Shown: positions 6,022 to 8,064 of the stretch, in pieces
Position numbering within the stretch: position 1 is the first letter of the stretch
Layout of the letters: each line of letters opens with the position of its first letter
Assembly (NCBI GenBank): GCA_937920335.1
Contig: CALGUT010000007.1
Coordinates: forward strand, 1 to 8,064
Source of the DNA: an uncultured Opitutales bacterium
GTDB lineage: Bacteria; Verrucomicrobiota; Verrucomicrobiia; Opitutales; UBA2995
Direction of reading: 5' to 3'
DNA: 8,064 nucleotides
Position numbers and translations under genes: made by a program
The notes under the pieces: generated by a model
The model's input: only the letters and a program-made list of their open reading frames with translations
The model's database searches: none
What the model was told of the DNA's origin: nothing

Positions 6022-8064
6022 TCAGCCCACCTCCTCGTCAGAGTCATCATCGCTCACGAATTCGTTGCCGAATGTGTCGATCTTGAGATTCCGATAACGA
6101 GGTAGTCCAGTTCCGGCGGGAATCAAGTGTCCCATAATAACGTTTTCCTTGAATCCGGTGAGATCATCGACCTTACCTAGAGTTGAGGCATCGGTTAATA
6201 CACGAGTCGTTTCCTGGAAAGAGGCGGCCGAAATGAAACTCTCTGTTTCAATAGAAGCTTTTGTAATACCCAATAAAATGGGCTCCCCTTCTGCGGGTTT
6301 ACCACCCGCTTCAGTGATCCTTTCATTTTCGATCATGAAGGTTTTCTTCTCGATCTGTTCACCCCAGAAGAATTCAGTATCGCCTGGATCAGAAATACGG
6401 ACCTTCCTAAGCATTTGAGAGATAATGACTTCGATGTGCTTATCGTTAATCGTTACCCCCTGCATACGGTATACTTTCTGAATTTCTGAAAGCAAGAATT
6501 CCTGTAGAGCAGTCGGGCCCAAAATATCGAGAATCTCATGTGGATCAGCAGATCCCTCAGTTAGATGCTGGCCCTTGTAGACCAAATCTCCGATCTGAAC
6601 AATAATATGCTTACCATGAGCAATTAGATGCTCTTCTTCATTTCCTGATTCTTCGTCGGTCACGACGAGACGCTTCTTACCACGAACACTCGTTCCAAAC
6701 GAAACGATTCCATCGATTTTCGCCATTTCGGTAGCTTCCTTAGGGCGACGAGCTTCGAAAAGCTCAGCCACACGGGGAAGACCACCCGTAATATCCATTG
6801 TTTTGGATGCCTGACGAGGTGTCTTAGCGATCAAAGTTCCAGCTGTGATGGTATCGCCTTCTCCTACGCTCACCTGAGCGGCCGTAGGAATGGCATACGT
6901 TGCAATCGTCTTGCCGGATTCATCCTGGATTTCAAGCTGTGGATTCAGATCCTCTTTGTGCTCGGTAATGACCACTCCGATCCGGCCGGTTGATTCATCA
7001 AGCTCTTTCTTGATGGTTACGCCGGGAATCATGTCTTGGAATACAATCTTACCGGCTTTCTCTGAAAGAATCGGAACATTGTGCGGATCCCACTGCGCTA
7101 GAGTCGTACCAGCTGTGATCGCTGCACCATCCTCAAGCTGGATAACAGCTCCAACTGGAATTGCGTAGGTCTCTAGTTCTTTGTCGGCATCGTCCAAAAT
7201 TTGAATAGAACCCGTTTTGTTGAGAACCACGTTTACTCCAGGACCTACTTCTACAAATCGTAGTCCAGTAAACTTAACAAATCCGTCGTTCCGAACCTGG
7301 ATATCATTACTCTTGGACAAGTTAGAGGCAACTCCACCAATATGGAACGTTCTCATGGTCAACTGAGTTCCAGGTTCACCAATTGACTGGGCCGCGATGA
7401 TTCCGACCGAAGATCCCATTTCCACTGTTTTATTAGTGGCGGGGTTTATACCGTAACTCCGCGCGGTAATTCCGTTGATTCCACGGCAGGTGAGCGGAGA
7501 AAGCAGCTTCACCCGTTCGATTCCGAGTTCCTCGATGCGATGTCCCACTTTTTCAGAAACCATCTCGGCTTCTTCTACCAGCACTTCGTCTGGATTAAGT
7601 GGATTACGAACCTCTTGAGCTACACAACGACCGATAATACGATCAGCGAGAGGCACAATCTCTTCATCCCCCTCTCGAATTGCCCGCTTCCAAATACCGT
7701 CGCGATGCCCGTCATCATCTTCAGCAATGATAACGTCCATAGCGACATCACAAAGCTTACGCGTCAGGTAACCAGCATCCGCGGTCTTAAGAGCAGTATC
7801 AGCCAGACCCTTACGAGCACCGTGAGTCGAAATAAAGTATTCAAGAACTGAAAGCCCTTCCTTAAATGAGGAAAGAATCGGACGTTCGATAATTTCTCCA
7901 GACGGTTTCGCCATCAATCCGCGAGTTCCACACAACTGGCGAACCTGCTGACGATTACCACGAGCCCCCGAATCCATCATAAGGTAAACTGGATTTGCTT
8001 CCGCTTTACCGTAGTTATGATCCAGCCCTTCGAAGGTTGCCTTCTGAATTTGGTCAGTCGCACC
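6022..8064 (-). CDS. rpoC: RNA polymerase subunit beta' (partial, 5' end off the right edge)
   Basis: This is the C-terminal 680 residues of beta', the largest RNA polymerase subunit. The frame is open to the right edge, so the methionines near 7980 are internal. Fragment numbering: DSGARGNRQQVRQLCGTRGL (31-50); bridge helix from FISTHGARKGLADTALKT (77-94) to YLTRKL; trigger loop GEPGTQLTMRTFHIGG (229-244); about 180 residues of sandwich-barrel insertion like E. coli SI3, with TYAIP at 299 and 389; DITGGLPRVAELFEARRPKE (424-443); GVTINDKHIEVIISQMLRKV (536-555); SFISAASFQETTRVLTDAS (609-627); KENVIMGHLIPAGTG (639-653); and an acidic tail. The catalytic NADFDGD motif lies off the window. Three of four cysteines of the second zinc site are replaced (Asp118, Thr200, Ser203); only Cys193 remains. 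rpoB is expected upstream. Confidence 0.98.
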   Translation of the reverse strand, partial: GATDQIQKATFEGLDHNYGKAEANPVYLMMDSGARGNRQQVRQLCGTRGLMAKPSGEIIERPILSSFKEGLSVLEYFISTHGARKGLADTALKTADAGYLTRKLCDVAMDVIIAEDDDGHRDGIWKRAIREGDEEIVPLADRIIGRCVAQEVRNPLNPDEVLVEEAEMVSEKVGHRIEELGIERVKLLSPLTCRGINGITARSYGINPATNKTVEMGSSVGIIAAQSIGEPGTQLTMRTFHIGGVASNLSKSNDIQVRNDGFVKFTGLRFVEVGPGVNVVLNKTGSIQILDDADKELETYAIPVGAVIQLEDGAAITAGTTLAQWDPHNVPILSEKAGKIVFQDMIPGVTIKKELDESTGRIGVVITEHKEDLNPQLEIQDESGKTIATYAIPTAAQVSVGEGDTITAGTLIAKTPRQASKTMDITGGLPRVAELFEARRPKEATEMAKIDGIVSFGTSVRGKKRLVVTDEESGNEEEHLIAHGKHIIVQIGDLVYKGQHLTEGSADPHEILDILGPTALQEFLLSEIQKVYRMQGVTINDKHIEVIISQMLRKVRISDPGDTEFFWGEQIEKKTFMIENERITEAGGKPAEGEPILLGITKASIETESFISAASFQETTRVLTDASTLGKVDDLTGFKENVIMGHLIPAGTGLPRYRNLKIDTFGNEFVSDDDSDEEVG

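Noticed and set aside
7978..7980. ATG at 7980 as the start of a 652-residue protein
   Set aside because: The frame stays open and conserved to the right edge (residues before it include NPVYL, matching beta'), so this methionine is internal to rpoC.
1..8064. Mobile element, CRISPR array, tRNA or novel defence system
   Set aside because: The window is filled by conserved housekeeping genes in canonical order; no transposase, spacer-repeat pattern, tRNA-like fold or unknown gene of normal size was seen on either strand.

Overview
All supported genes lie on the minus strand and form the core transcription/translation cluster of a bacterium. Read in the direction of transcription (right to left) they are: the 3' part of rpoC (RNA polymerase beta'), then rpsL (S12), rpsG (S7), fusA (EF-G), rpsJ (S10), rplC (L3), rplD (L4), rplW (L23) and most of rplB (L2), which runs off the left edge. 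rpoC enters from the right edge and rplB is cut about 25-30 codons before its expected end. I see no mobile element, tRNA, rRNA or CRISPR array.

The organism looks like a Gram-negative-type bacterium of moderate GC. The beta' fragment carries a long sandwich-barrel insertion after the trigger-loop motif, as in Proteobacteria and related phyla. There is no tuf between fusA and rpsJ. Together with the wording of EF-G, L2 and beta', this makes a PVC-group bacterium, perhaps Verrucomicrobiota, my best guess. That is an impression from family knowledge, not a demonstrated assignment.

Layout: rpoC ends at 6022 and is followed at once by a very strong intrinsic terminator (5950-5998). A leader of about 170 nt with direct repeats, several possible hairpins and a 24-codon ORF precedes rpsL. 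rpsL, rpsG, fusA and rpsJ are then packed with gaps of 9-12 nt. A 94-nt gap with a cUUCGg hairpin separates rpsJ from rplC. rplC, rplD, rplW and rplB are again tightly packed, with a 4-nt overlap between rplD and rplW. The str and S10 operons are therefore joined without a tuf gene.

The core genes look intact and ordinary. The points worth a second look are: (1) beta' keeps only one of the four cysteines of its second zinc site; (2) the rpsL leader has repeats and mutually exclusive pairings that resemble an attenuator; (3) the rpsJ-rplC gap is a structured, possibly regulatory element; (4) Shine-Dalgarno sequences are clear for some genes and absent for others.
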